A stretch of DNA of 64,000 nucleotides, taken from the NCBI RefSeq assembly GCF_030518795.1, contig NZ_CP130427.1, positions 2,294,001-2,358,000 on the forward strand, given 5' to 3'. Every line of letters begins with the position of its first letter. Within the stretch, counting starts at the first letter, position 1. Below, one piece after another: positions 7,794 to 15,787 of this stretch. Both the position numbers and the translations under genes were made by a program. The DNA comes from Micromonospora sp. NBRC 110009. GTDB lineage: Bacteria > Actinomycetota > Actinomycetes > Mycobacteriales > Micromonosporaceae. Below the pieces are notes generated by a model that saw nothing but the letters and a program-made list of their open reading frames with translations, had not been told where the DNA came from and searched no databases.

Positions 7794-7937
7794 CGGGCCA
7801 GCCTAGACCTCGGACGCAGCGAGGTGGAGTCGTGGTTACCCGTCGGTTGCCTCACGTCCCACCACCCGGCGCAGACAGTGTCCGTCCCGTTTCCCGGCTT
7901 GACCCTCGACCCGCTTCAGGCCCCATGGTCCCTCGGC

Positions 7938-9239
7938 ATGACCACCTCCGTGCTCGGCCGGAACTACCGGCTGCTCTGGTCCGCCGCCGTCGCCTCCCGG
8001 TTCGGCGACACCCTGCGTACGCCGGCCCTGGCCCTGCTCGCCACGACGCTGACCCGGGATCCCCGGGCGATCGCCGCGGTGACCGTCGCCGGACAGCTCC
8101 CACCGCTGCTGTTCGGCCTGCTCGGCGGCGCGTACGCGGACCGGTGGGACCGCCGCCGGACGATGGTGGCGGTGGACGGGGCACGGGCGGTCGTGGTGGC
8201 CGGCCTGGCCGTGCTGGTCGCCACCGGACGGGCCGGGGTCGGCGCGCTGGCGGCCGTCGCGTTCCTGCTCGCCGCCCTCGGCACGCTCTTCGACGCGGCC
8301 TCGTTCGCGGTGCTGCCGTCGCTGGTGCCGCCGGCCGCCCTGCCCACCGCCAACGGCCGCCTCCAGGCCGGCACGGCGGTGGCGGGCGGCTTCCTCGGCG
8401 CCCCCCTGGCCGGCGTCCTGTTCGCCGTCGCCGCCGCCCTCCCGTTCACCGTCGACGCCCTCACCTTCGCCGCCGCCGCCCTGCTCGTCCTCGCCCTCAC
8501 CCCGCCCCTCGCTCGCCGATCTTGCACTTGTGGCCCCGACAAAGCGCCGGAAAAGGGACCGACCACGGACCACAAGTGCAAGATCGCCGGGGGGAAGGGG
8601 AGGGCCGGGGTTTGGGGGGAGGCGTGGGAGGGGGTCCGGTGGGTTCGGGGGGACCGGGTGTTGTGGGGGGTCACGCTCGCCAGCGCGGGGTCGAATCTGG
8701 CGATCAGCGGGCTGATGGGGGTGCTCGTGCTGTATGCGCTGGGGGTGCTGGGGGTGCCGGCGGCGGCGTACGGGCTGTTCGCGGCGGGGACCATCGTGGG
8801 GGCGCTGGTCGGGGCGCTCGTCGCCGGGCGGGTGGCGGCGCGGTTCGGCACCCTGCCCGCCCTGCGCGCGGTGCTGGTGTGGCAGACCGTGGCGCTGACC
8901 GGGTTCGCCGCGGCCCGGCACCCGCTGGCCGGCGGCGTCGCGCTGGCCTGCTTCGCCGCGGGCACCACGGTCTGGAACAGCCTCTGGTCCGCGTACGGCC
9001 AGCGGCACGTGCCACCGGGGCTGCTCGGCCGGGTCGGCGCGGCTCAGCGGGTGGTCGGCGTGGCCAGCGCGCCGGTCGGCGCGGCGCTCGCCGGGTTCGC
9101 CGGGCAGGCGTACGGGGTGGTCCCGGTGGCCTGGGCGGCGGCCGGCGTCTTCGTCCTGGTCACCGTCGCCGCGTGGCGGACGCTGCGCGGGGCGGGTTCC
9201 GTCGCCGAACGCCGGCCGGAGCCGGTCGCCCGTCCCTAG
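7938..9239 (+). CDS. MFS transporter (drug-efflux type) with an internal palindromic insertion
   Basis: This 433-residue membrane protein has two six-helix halves. The first starts with RNYRLLWSAAVASRFGDTL and has the MFS motif A-like loop GGAYADRWDRRRTM; the second has NLAISGLMGVLVLYALGVLG. I start it at ATG 7938 because family members begin a few residues before NYR. The central loop, about residues 194-216, is encoded by a 70-nt palindromic element (8517-8586) with Cys/Lys-rich content unlike the rest, and the frame stays open across it. The stretch after it is unusually G-rich. Its stop shares a CTAG with the stop of the convergent monooxygenase gene. Substrate unknown. Confidence 0.85.
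   Translation: MTTSVLGRNYRLLWSAAVASRFGDTLRTPALALLATTLTRDPRAIAAVTVAGQLPPLLFGLLGGAYADRWDRRRTMVAVDGARAVVVAGLAVLVATGRAGVGALAAVAFLLAALGTLFDAASFAVLPSLVPPAALPTANGRLQAGTAVAGGFLGAPLAGVLFAVAAALPFTVDALTFAAAALLVLALTPPLARRSCTCGPDKAPEKGPTTDHKCKIAGGKGRAGVWGEAWEGVRWVRGDRVLWGVTLASAGSNLAISGLMGVLVLYALGVLGVPAAAYGLFAAGTIVGALVGALVAGRVAARFGTLPALRAVLVWQTVALTGFAAARHPLAGGVALACFAAGTTVWNSLWSAYGQRHVPPGLLGRVGAAQRVVGVASAPVGAALAGFAGQAYGVVPVAWAAAGVFVLVTVAAWRTLRGAGSVAERRPEPVARP
8517..8586. repeat. 70-nt palindromic element inside the MFS coding region
   Basis: Perfect 17-bp arms, CGATCTTGCACTTGTGG at 8517-8533 and its complement at 8570-8586, flank 36 nt. The element falls in the inter-half loop of the transporter and does not break the frame. 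Its base composition is lower in GC than its flanks. It looks like a mobile REP/MITE-type palindrome rather than coding sequence under selection. Confidence 0.75.
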
Positions 9240-10444
9240 GCGGGAACGGCCGGGTGGGCCGGGTGCGCCCCGGCGGTCCGGTGCGGCATCGCCCCCGGGC
9301 CGGGCTCGAAGCCGGCCAGCCGGACGGCGAGCCGCTGCCGGGCCGGGGGCAGCCGGGACGCGGTGCGGAGCAGCAGGTCGCGCAGGAGACGCCCGGCGGG
9401 CGGGAGGGTGGTGAGCCGGGTGAGCCCGGCGGAGAAGCCGAGCACCTCCTCGGCGAGTGGGCGGCGCGCGGCGGCGTACCCGTCCAGGAGGGTCGCCGGG
9501 CGTCCGTCGAGCACCGCGGCCAGCGCGTCACCGAGGGCCACCGCGTCGCGGAGGCCGAGGTTCATCCCCTGCCCGCCGGCGGGGCTGTGCACGTGGGCGG
9601 CGTCGCCGGCGAGCAGCACCGGCCCGGCCCGGTACGCCCCGGCGATCCGGTGGTGGACCCGGAACCGGGAGGTCCACAGCAGCTCGGTGAGCCGGTCGGG
9701 CCGGCGCGCGGGACCCCGCTCGTCGAGCAGCGCCTGGAATCGGGCGGCGTCCGGGTCGCGCGGCGCGTCGGCCACCGCGGCGACCAGCCGGACCACCCCG
9801 TCCGGCAGCGGTGCCCAGACCAGCGGCCCCTGCGGGGCAAGGAAGAGCACGGTCTGGTCGCGGGGCAGCGCGCTGTCCAGCCGGGCGTCCGCGAGCAGGA
9901 ACGACTCGCCCGGGTCCGCCGGCCCGCCGAAGTCGATGCCGGCCGGCTCGCGGACGGCGCTGTGCATGCCGTCGGCGCCGACCACCCACCGGGCCCGGAC
10001 CGTCTCCCCGCCGGCGAAGCGGGCGGTCGCGCCGGCGTCGTCGAGGGCGAGGCCGGTCAGCTGGTACGGCCGGAGCACCCGGCCGCCGAGCGCGGCGAGC
10101 CGGTCGGCGAGCACCGCCTCGGTCTCGGCCTGGGACACCATCAGCGCGTACGGGTAGCGGGACGGCAGCCGGTCGAACGGAATGGTGAGCAGCACCCGGT
10201 CCCGGTCGCGGACGGTGAATCGGGTCGCGGACAGGCCGCGGGTCACCAGCGGGGCGGCGACTCCGATCCGGTCGAGCACCTCCAGGGTGCCGGCGTGGAC
10301 GACGGCGGCCCGGGAGGTGACGGGCGGGCTCGCCAGCCGGTCGATCACGGTGGCTCGCACCCCGTGCCCGGCCAGGGTCACGGCCACTGCCAGGCCGGTC
10401 GGCCCGGCCCCCACCACGAGGACGTCGGTGTGCTCGGGAAGCAT
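9236..10444 (-). CDS. FAD-dependent aromatic monooxygenase (PHBH/UbiH-like)
   Basis: This 402-residue class A flavoprotein monooxygenase would use NAD(P)H and O2 to hydroxylate an organic substrate. It has the dinucleotide motif DVLVVGAGPTGLAVAVTLAG (7-26), the DG motif VVGADGMHSAVR, and the FAD-ribityl motif LLAGDAAHVHSPAGGQGMNL. The C-terminus is short, without the thioredoxin-like domain of phenol hydroxylases. It is divergent from the TetR gene at 10546 with two similar operators between them, so it is probably substrate-induced. It might inactivate an antibiotic or degrade an aromatic compound; the sequence does not decide. Confidence 0.9.
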   Translation of the reverse strand: MLPEHTDVLVVGAGPTGLAVAVTLAGHGVRATVIDRLASPPVTSRAAVVHAGTLEVLDRIGVAAPLVTRGLSATRFTVRDRDRVLLTIPFDRLPSRYPYALMVSQAETEAVLADRLAALGGRVLRPYQLTGLALDDAGATARFAGGETVRARWVVGADGMHSAVREPAGIDFGGPADPGESFLLADARLDSALPRDQTVLFLAPQGPLVWAPLPDGVVRLVAAVADAPRDPDAARFQALLDERGPARRPDRLTELLWTSRFRVHHRIAGAYRAGPVLLAGDAAHVHSPAGGQGMNLGLRDAVALGDALAAVLDGRPATLLDGYAAARRPLAEEVLGFSAGLTRLTTLPPAGRLLRDLLLRTASRLPPARQRLAVRLAGFEPGPGAMPHRTAGAHPAHPAVPA

Positions 10445-10458
10445 GCCCCACCTCCGGA

Positions 10459-10476
10459 TGCCAACGCTTGTTTGCC
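10459..10476. promoter_or_regulatory. probable TetR operator, monooxygenase side
   Basis: TGCCAACGCTTGTTTGCC is an imperfect inverted repeat sharing CAACGCTTGTT with the site at 10515-10532. It lies 15 nt upstream of the monooxygenase start at 10444. Confidence 0.65.
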
Positions 10477-10514
10477 AACACTCGTAGGCAAGGTTAGGCG
10501 TGGGTCGGCTTCGA

Positions 10515-10532
10515 TGTCAACGCTTGTTGGCA
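10515..10532. promoter_or_regulatory. probable TetR operator, regulator side
   Basis: TGTCAACGCTTGTTGGCA has 7-bp arms with one mismatch around GCTT. It repeats the core of the site 56 bp away and lies 14 nt upstream of the regulator ATG, suggesting autorepression. Confidence 0.65.
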
Positions 10533-10545
10533 TACAGTCGTGGAC

Positions 10546-11121
10546 ATGACCGACATGGCATCCGGCCCCCGCCGCTCCGACGCCACCCGGGCGGCCATCC
10601 TGCGTGCGGCCCGGGAACGCTTCGCCGCCGACGGGTACGACCGGACCACCATCCGGGCCATCGCCGCCGACGCCCGGATCGACCCGTCGATGGTGATGCG
10701 CTACTACGGCAGCAAGGAGGGGCTCTTTGCGGCTGCGGCGGAGTTCGACCTCCGCCTGCCCGACCTGGCCGGCGTACCCATCGACCGCCTCGGCGAGGTG
10801 CTGGTCCGGCACTTCCTCGACCGCTGGGAGGGCGACGGGACCCTCGCCGCCCTGCTCCGGGCGGCCGCCACCAACCCCAGCGCGGCCGAGCGGATGCGCG
10901 GCATCTTCGCCGACCAGCTCGGCGCGGCCGTGGCCCGGTTCGGCACCGACCCGGCCACCACCGCCCGCCGGGCGGGCCTGGTGGCCAGCCAGATCCTCGG
11001 CCTCGCCCTCACCCGGTACATCGTCGGGCTGCCACCGATGGTCGAGGCGCCACCGGCCGAGCTGGTCGCCTGGGTGGCGCCGACCGTCCAGCGCTACCTG
11101 ACCGGCGCCGCCCCGGCCTGA
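10546..11121 (+). CDS. TetR-family regulator of the adjacent monooxygenase
   Basis: This protein of about 191 residues has an N-terminal HTH (TIRAIAADARIDPSMVMRYY, then GSKEGLFAAA) and a TetR_C domain with GLALTRYIVGLPP near its end. ATG 10546 is preferred; GTG at 10540 is in frame two codons earlier. Divergent transcription from the monooxygenase and two copies of the CAACGCTTGTT core between the genes are the usual arrangement for a local repressor that is released by the enzyme's substrate. The inducer is unknown. Confidence 0.9.
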   Translation: MTDMASGPRRSDATRAAILRAARERFAADGYDRTTIRAIAADARIDPSMVMRYYGSKEGLFAAAAEFDLRLPDLAGVPIDRLGEVLVRHFLDRWEGDGTLAALLRAAATNPSAAERMRGIFADQLGAAVARFGTDPATTARRAGLVASQILGLALTRYIVGLPPMVEAPPAELVAWVAPTVQRYLTGAAPA

Positions 11122-11136
11122 GACAACCCGCACGGA

Positions 11137-11173
11137 CGACGGCCGTGGTCGCGCAGGGCGACCACGGCCGTCG
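11137..11173. terminator. bidirectional terminator between TetR and sulfurtransferase genes
   Basis: Perfect 16-bp arms (11137-11152 and 11158-11173, core GACGGCCGTGGTCGC) with a 5-nt loop lie between two convergent genes. Confidence 0.85.
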
Positions 11174-11189
11174 GTGGGGCCGGTGAGGC

Positions 11190-12092
11190 TCAGCCGGCGA
11201 GACCGCCCGGCTGGTCGCCCTTCACGACCGGGGCCCGGACCAGGTTGCCCCACTCGGTCCACGAGCCGTCGTAGTTCCGGACCTGCGGGTAACCGAGCAG
11301 GTGGCGCAGCACGAACCAGGTGTGGCTCGACCGCTCGCCGATCCGGCAGTACGCCACCACGTCGTCCGACGGGCTCAGCCCGAGCTGGTCGGCGTAGATG
11401 GCCCGCAGCTCGTCGGCGGACTTGAAGGTGCCGTCGTCGTTCGCGGCCGACTTCCACGGCTTGCTCACCGCGCCCGGGATGTGCCCGCCGCGCAGCGCGC
11501 CCTCCTGCGGGTAGTCCGGCATGTGCAGCATCTCGCCGGTGTACTCGCCCGGCGAGCGGACGTCGACCAGCGGCCGGCCGGCCGCGATGTGCGCCATCAC
11601 CTGCTCGCGGTACGCCCGGATCGGCGTGTCGTTCCGCTCCGGCACCGGGTACTCGGCGCGCGGCCGGGTCACCTTCTCCTTGGTCAGCTCGCGCCCCTCG
11701 GCGATCCACTTCTGCCGGCCGCCGTCGAGCAGCCGGACGTCCGGGTGGCCGAAGAGGGAGAAGACCCAGAGGGCGTACGCGGCCCACCAGTTGAAGTTGT
11801 CGCCGTAGAAGACGACCGTGTCGTTCCGGCCGATGCCCTTGGCGGCGCAGAGTTCGGCGAAGCTCTTCGCGTCCAGGTAGTCCCGGGTCACCTGGTCGTT
11901 CAGCTCGGTGTGCCAGTCGACCTTGACGGCGCCCGGAAGGTGGCCGGTGTCGTAGAGGAGCACGTCCTCGTCGGACTCGACCACCACGAGGCCCTCGTCA
12001 CCCAGGTGCTCGGCCAGCCACTCCGTGGTGACCAGGCGCTGCGGGTCGGCGTACGACTGGAAGCGGGGATTGGGATCGCTCGGCACAGGCAT
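11190..12092 (-). CDS. thiosulfate sulfurtransferase (CysA2/SseA-like, two rhodanese domains)
   Basis: This 300-residue protein has two rhodanese domains. The first (about 20-130) is inactive and carries [16 protein letters not shown]; the second (about 160-290) has the catalytic Cys249 in [16 protein letters not shown]. The sequence closely follows mycobacterial CysA2/CysA3 in [14 protein letters not shown] and GGHIPGAV. It would transfer sulfur from thiosulfate or another donor in the cytoplasm. The start at 12092 (MPVPSDP) gives the family length; the frame is open for a further 25 codons upstream. It is bounded by hairpins on both sides and so is probably monocistronic. Confidence 0.93.
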   Translation of the reverse strand: MPVPSDPNPRFQSYADPQRLVTTEWLAEHLGDEGLVVVESDEDVLLYDTGHLPGAVKVDWHTELNDQVTRDYLDAKSFAELCAAKGIGRNDTVVFYGDNFNWWAAYALWVFSLFGHPDVRLLDGGRQKWIAEGRELTKEKVTRPRAEYPVPERNDTPIRAYREQVMAHIAAGRPLVDVRSPGEYTGEMLHMPDYPQEGALRGGHIPGAVSKPWKSAANDDGTFKSADELRAIYADQLGLSPSDDVVAYCRIGERSSHTWFVLRHLLGYPQVRNYDGSWTEWGNLVRAPVVKGDQPGGLAG

Positions 12093-12173
12093 GAGCCCCA
12101 AGGTACGCCGGATCACCCGGGCAGGACCGGCCATCGGGAATCGGGGCCGGCGGATGTGGCGGCGCACACGCGA

Positions 12174-12209
12174 ACCGGCCCACCACCCGGACGCGGGTGG
12201 TGGGCCGGT
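12174..12209 (-). terminator. terminator of the secreted repeat protein gene
   Basis: Perfect 15-bp arms (ACCGGCCCACCACCC at 12174-12188 and its complement at 12195-12209) with a 6-nt loop lie 18 nt beyond the stop at 12228. Confidence 0.85.
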
Positions 12210-12227
12210 CGGCTCGGTCGAGGGCGA

Positions 12228-15158
12228 TCAGCCCTGGACCACGAACCAGTAGTAGGCGTAGTCCGAGCGGTTGCCGGACTTGTCGACCGCGTACACCGAG
12301 ATGGGGTACCAGCGCGCCTCGGTCGGGGTCAGGGTCACCGAGGCGGTGCCGTCGCCGGCCGCCGCCACGGTCACCTCGGGTCCGTTGTCGAACTGGTAGA
12401 CGTACTTCTCGACGTCGGGCATGCGCGGGGTGAAGGTGAAGACCCCCGGCACCCCCACTCCACCGGCCGCCTCGCCGGACGGGTAGGTCGGCGAGCTGAC
12501 GGTCGGGGCGGTGCTGACCATGAAGGAGTAGCTGGCCTCCGGGGACAGCTCGCCCGTCGCCGAGCGGGCCCGCACGGTGACGGTGTTCCGGAAGCCGCGG
12601 TCCGGGGTGATGGTCAGCTCGGCGGCCGTGCCGTCGGTCACCGCCACGGTCTGCTCCGGCCCGTCGTTGAGCCGGTAGACGAACGCGGCGGTGTCCGGCA
12701 GCTCGGAGTCGAAGCGGAAGCCGCCCGCCACGCCGATGCCGCCCTGCGGGTCGTACTCGTTGTAGAGGTACGAAATGATCGTCGGCTTCGGCTCCCGGAC
12801 GCTGAAGGCGTACTGGCGGCTCTGGGTCAGCGTGCCGTCACCGGTCTCCCCCAGCACGGTCACCATCTGCCATCCGGACCGCTCCGGCGTCCAGGTGATC
12901 GAGGCGGTGCCGTCGGCGACCGCGTCGACGGTCTTCTCCTCCTCGCCGTAGAAGGCGTAGCGGTACTTCACCACGTCCGGCCGCTGCGGGGTGAAGGTGA
13001 AGACACCGGACACGCCGGGCAGGCCGCTGTTGGCATCCTGCGGGTACTGCGCCGACTCCACCAGCGGCGCGTCGTTCACCAGGAAGGTGTACGTCCGCTC
13101 CGGCGACACCGTGCCGTCCGCGCTGACGCTGCGAGCGACGAGCGTGTGCGTCCCACCCTGGTCGGGAGTCCAGGTGACCGCGGCGCCGCTGCCGTCGGCG
13201 TCGACCGTCTGCTCCGCGCCAGCGTCGAAGCGGTAGCGGAACGCCACCGTGTCGGCCACCTCGGAGCTGAACCGGAACTCGCCGGGCTGGCCCGGGCCGC
13301 CGGACCAGTAGTAGGGGCTGTAGTCGCTGCTGTAGATGGTCGGCAGCAGGTCACGCACGGTGAAGTACCAGGTCGCCGGGTCGGACTCGGTGCCGTCCCG
13401 GCTGATGCCCCACACGATGAGCGAGGTCCAGCCGGCCTCCTTCGGGGCCCAGGTCACCGAGGCGGTGCCGGCGGCGTCCGCGGCGACCGTGGCTTCCTCG
13501 CCGTTGAACTGGTAGCGGTAGCTGACGGTGTCGGGCAGCCGCGGGGTGAAGGTGAAGACCCCGGGCACGCCCTGGCCGCCCCCGAAGCCGTACTCCTCGT
13601 AGACCGTCGCCGAGATCTTCGGCTCGGTGAGCAGGAGGAAGGTCCGCTGGGTGGTGGCCGCCACGCCGGCGGCGGTGAGGCTGGTGACCGAGAGCGTCCG
13701 GTAGCCGGCCCGGGTGGCGGTGACGGTCACCGCGGCAGTGCCGTCGGCGGCGGCGTCGACCGTCTGCTCCGGGTCGCCGTCCAGGCCGAAGCGGTAGCGC
13801 ACCACCCCGTCCATCTGCGGCCGGACCTGGAACGTCGTCGGCACCCCGAGCTCGGTGAGCGTGCCGGTGACGATCGGCGACACGTCGGCGGCCCGGAAGT
13901 CGTACGTGGTGACCGGCGACCCGTTCCCGGCCGCGTCCAGGCTCCACACCCGGAGGTAGTTGACGCCGGCCCGCGGGGTGAGCGTGACCGTGGCCGTTCC
14001 GCCCGACCGGTCCGCGACGACCGTCTTGTCACCCGTCTCGTTCAGCGAGTAGCCGAAGCCGACGGCGTCGGTGGCGCCGTCGGCGTCGAAGGTGACCGTC
14101 CCGGCCACGGCCGGCGGCCAGCCGTCCTGCGGGAAGTCGGTGGAGGTGACCGTCGGCGCCGTGGCCGGGCCCTGGAAGTCGGTACGGAAGTAGCAGAGCC
14201 CGCTCCACTCGCCGGTGGCCCGGCTGTCCGCGGCCCGCACCTGCCAGGCGTACGTCCGGTCGTGCTGGAACAGGTCGTAGCTGAACCGGCCGACGGCCCG
14301 CTCGCCGTCGCGGGCGTAGTCGATCCGCTCGATCCGGGCGTCCGGCTGGTCGACGGGCCAGAGCGCGACGGTGGCGGTGAGCTGGTCGGTGCCGCCGGCG
14401 TCGTTGCGGTCCTGGTCGTGCACGATCGCCGACAGGCCCAGGTCGCCCCGGCGGACCACCTGGTACGGCTCGGCCGCCGTGCAGTCCCGGCCCGAGGTCT
14501 GGAGGCCGGTGGGCACGCCCGGCCGGAAGTTGTGGTCGATGGAGAGGCCGGCCTTGCTGGCGTACTTGCGGGCCAGCGTGGGATCCGACTCGACGGCGGC
14601 GGGCAGCCGCAGCGACAGGGTCAGCGTCGAGCTGCCCGCGGCGAGGGCCTGGCGCAGCCCTTCGGTGGCGTCGAAGCCCACGTAGGGGGCCGGGCAACCG
14701 GACTGGTCGGGCAGCCGGGTCGTGCCGATCCGGGCCAGGTCGGCCGGCGGCTTGAGCCAGTTCGACTTGGCGGTGTAGGGCGCGGTGCGCCACAACTCGA
14801 TCTCCGGGCGCTTCGTGCAGTCCGGCGCCGCGGTCTCCTTGACGTCGAGCTTGGCGGACTCGATGTCGGCACCGCGGTAGCGGGAGATGTCGAAGGTGAA
14901 GTAGGCCCGCGAGGTGTGCGGGTGGCCCTCCACGTCCAACCAGGTGCCGACCGGCACGTCGCCGGCCCGGTCGATGTTGCTCTTGCTGGGCAGTCTCGAG
15001 TCGGTCCAGGCCCAGGAGGTGTTGTTCTCGTAACGCACGTCGTACGCGGCGGCCGGCGCGGCGGTCGCGACGACCGTGCCCGCCGCGACCACCATGGACA
15101 ACGCGGCGGCGAGCAGACTTCGTCCGCGGGACGGATTCCCAGCGGGTATGAGGGTCAT
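12228..15158 (-). CDS. secreted DNRLRE-like protein with seven tandem Ig-like repeats
   Basis: This 976-residue exported protein starts with a Sec signal peptide (RGRSLLAAALSMVVAAGTVV, cleavage near APAAAYD, residue 38). Residues about 40-240 resemble DNRLRE-type wall-protein domains (WAWTDSRLPSK, RAYFTFDISRYRGADIESAKL), and about 240-330 look like a fibronectin-type module. Then come seven repeats of about 90 residues with a recurring core, GVPGVFTFTPR..D...YRY.F and TV.A..DGTASVTWTP. There is no sortase motif or membrane anchor, so it is probably released or bound non-covalently to the wall. No catalytic residues are recognisable; adhesion or a structural role is a guess. Confidence 0.85.
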   Translation of the reverse strand: MTLIPAGNPSRGRSLLAAALSMVVAAGTVVATAAPAAAYDVRYENNTSWAWTDSRLPSKSNIDRAGDVPVGTWLDVEGHPHTSRAYFTFDISRYRGADIESAKLDVKETAAPDCTKRPEIELWRTAPYTAKSNWLKPPADLARIGTTRLPDQSGCPAPYVGFDATEGLRQALAAGSSTLTLSLRLPAAVESDPTLARKYASKAGLSIDHNFRPGVPTGLQTSGRDCTAAEPYQVVRRGDLGLSAIVHDQDRNDAGGTDQLTATVALWPVDQPDARIERIDYARDGERAVGRFSYDLFQHDRTYAWQVRAADSRATGEWSGLCYFRTDFQGPATAPTVTSTDFPQDGWPPAVAGTVTFDADGATDAVGFGYSLNETGDKTVVADRSGGTATVTLTPRAGVNYLRVWSLDAAGNGSPVTTYDFRAADVSPIVTGTLTELGVPTTFQVRPQMDGVVRYRFGLDGDPEQTVDAAADGTAAVTVTATRAGYRTLSVTSLTAAGVAATTQRTFLLLTEPKISATVYEEYGFGGGQGVPGVFTFTPRLPDTVSYRYQFNGEEATVAADAAGTASVTWAPKEAGWTSLIVWGISRDGTESDPATWYFTVRDLLPTIYSSDYSPYYWSGGPGQPGEFRFSSEVADTVAFRYRFDAGAEQTVDADGSGAAVTWTPDQGGTHTLVARSVSADGTVSPERTYTFLVNDAPLVESAQYPQDANSGLPGVSGVFTFTPQRPDVVKYRYAFYGEEEKTVDAVADGTASITWTPERSGWQMVTVLGETGDGTLTQSRQYAFSVREPKPTIISYLYNEYDPQGGIGVAGGFRFDSELPDTAAFVYRLNDGPEQTVAVTDGTAAELTITPDRGFRNTVTVRARSATGELSPEASYSFMVSTAPTVSSPTYPSGEAAGGVGVPGVFTFTPRMPDVEKYVYQFDNGPEVTVAAAGDGTASVTLTPTEARWYPISVYAVDKSGNRSDYAYYWFVVQG

Positions 15159-15338
15159 CCCTCATCCACCTTTCCCCGATTTGGCCCCGTGCTCGATCGA
15201 CGGGGGCAGCGGATGTTATCCGCCGGGGAAGACATTGGGCGATCCCGATTCCGGTGCCGCGGGCCACATTGGACGTCCGGCGGCCGACAACCAGCCGTCG
15301 GGTCAGCCTGGGAGGAGGCGGGCGGGCCGGTCGGCGAG

Positions 15339-15785
15339 TCAGGCGCGGCGGTGCACCAACCGGCCGGCGACCACAGTGGCCAGGCAGCGGCCATCGGCGT
15401 CGAAGACGGCCAGGTCGGCCCGGCCGCCGACCACCAGTGCCGGGGGCCGGGCGCCGTCGAGCAGCGCCAGGCCGTTGCGCGTGGCCGCGGCCCGCAGCGC
15501 CGGATCGGCCACCTGGGCGGCGCGCACCGCGGCCACGCCGGCCCGGAACAGGGCGTGCACCCGCTCGCGCGGGGTGGGCGCGGGTGGCAGCGGCCCGTCG
15601 CGCACCAGCGCCGGACCGAGGCTGCCGGCCCACCGCCGCACCCGCACCCCGGGGTACGCCCGCGTCAGCTCGTCCGCCGGGCCGACCGCGCCGATCCGGT
15701 CGCCGTCGACCAGGACGGCGAGGCCGGCGGTCGGCTCGGCGTCGAGGGCCGGCCGCACCAGCGGCGCGGTGTGCAGGGTGAGCAC
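15339..15785 (-). CDS. shortened amidohydrolase-like protein lacking the catalytic barrel
   Basis: This 148-residue protein resembles the composite beta-sandwich of imidazolonepropionase-like amidohydrolases. The N-terminal strand region (TLHTAPLVRPALDAEPTAGL, then VDGDRIGAVGPADELTRAYPG) and C-terminal strand region (VVGGRADLAVFDADGRCLAT) are both present. The TIM-barrel between them is replaced by about 60 residues without the HxH metal site or the later His/Asp ligands, so hydrolase activity is unlikely. It begins 2 nt after the stop of the SGNH hydrolase gene, forming an operon with it. Its role is unknown. Confidence 0.65.
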   Translation of the reverse strand: MLTLHTAPLVRPALDAEPTAGLAVLVDGDRIGAVGPADELTRAYPGVRVRRWAGSLGPALVRDGPLPPAPTPRERVHALFRAGVAAVRAAQVADPALRAAATRNGLALLDGARPPALVVGGRADLAVFDADGRCLATVVAGRLVHRRA

Positions 15786-15787
15786 GC

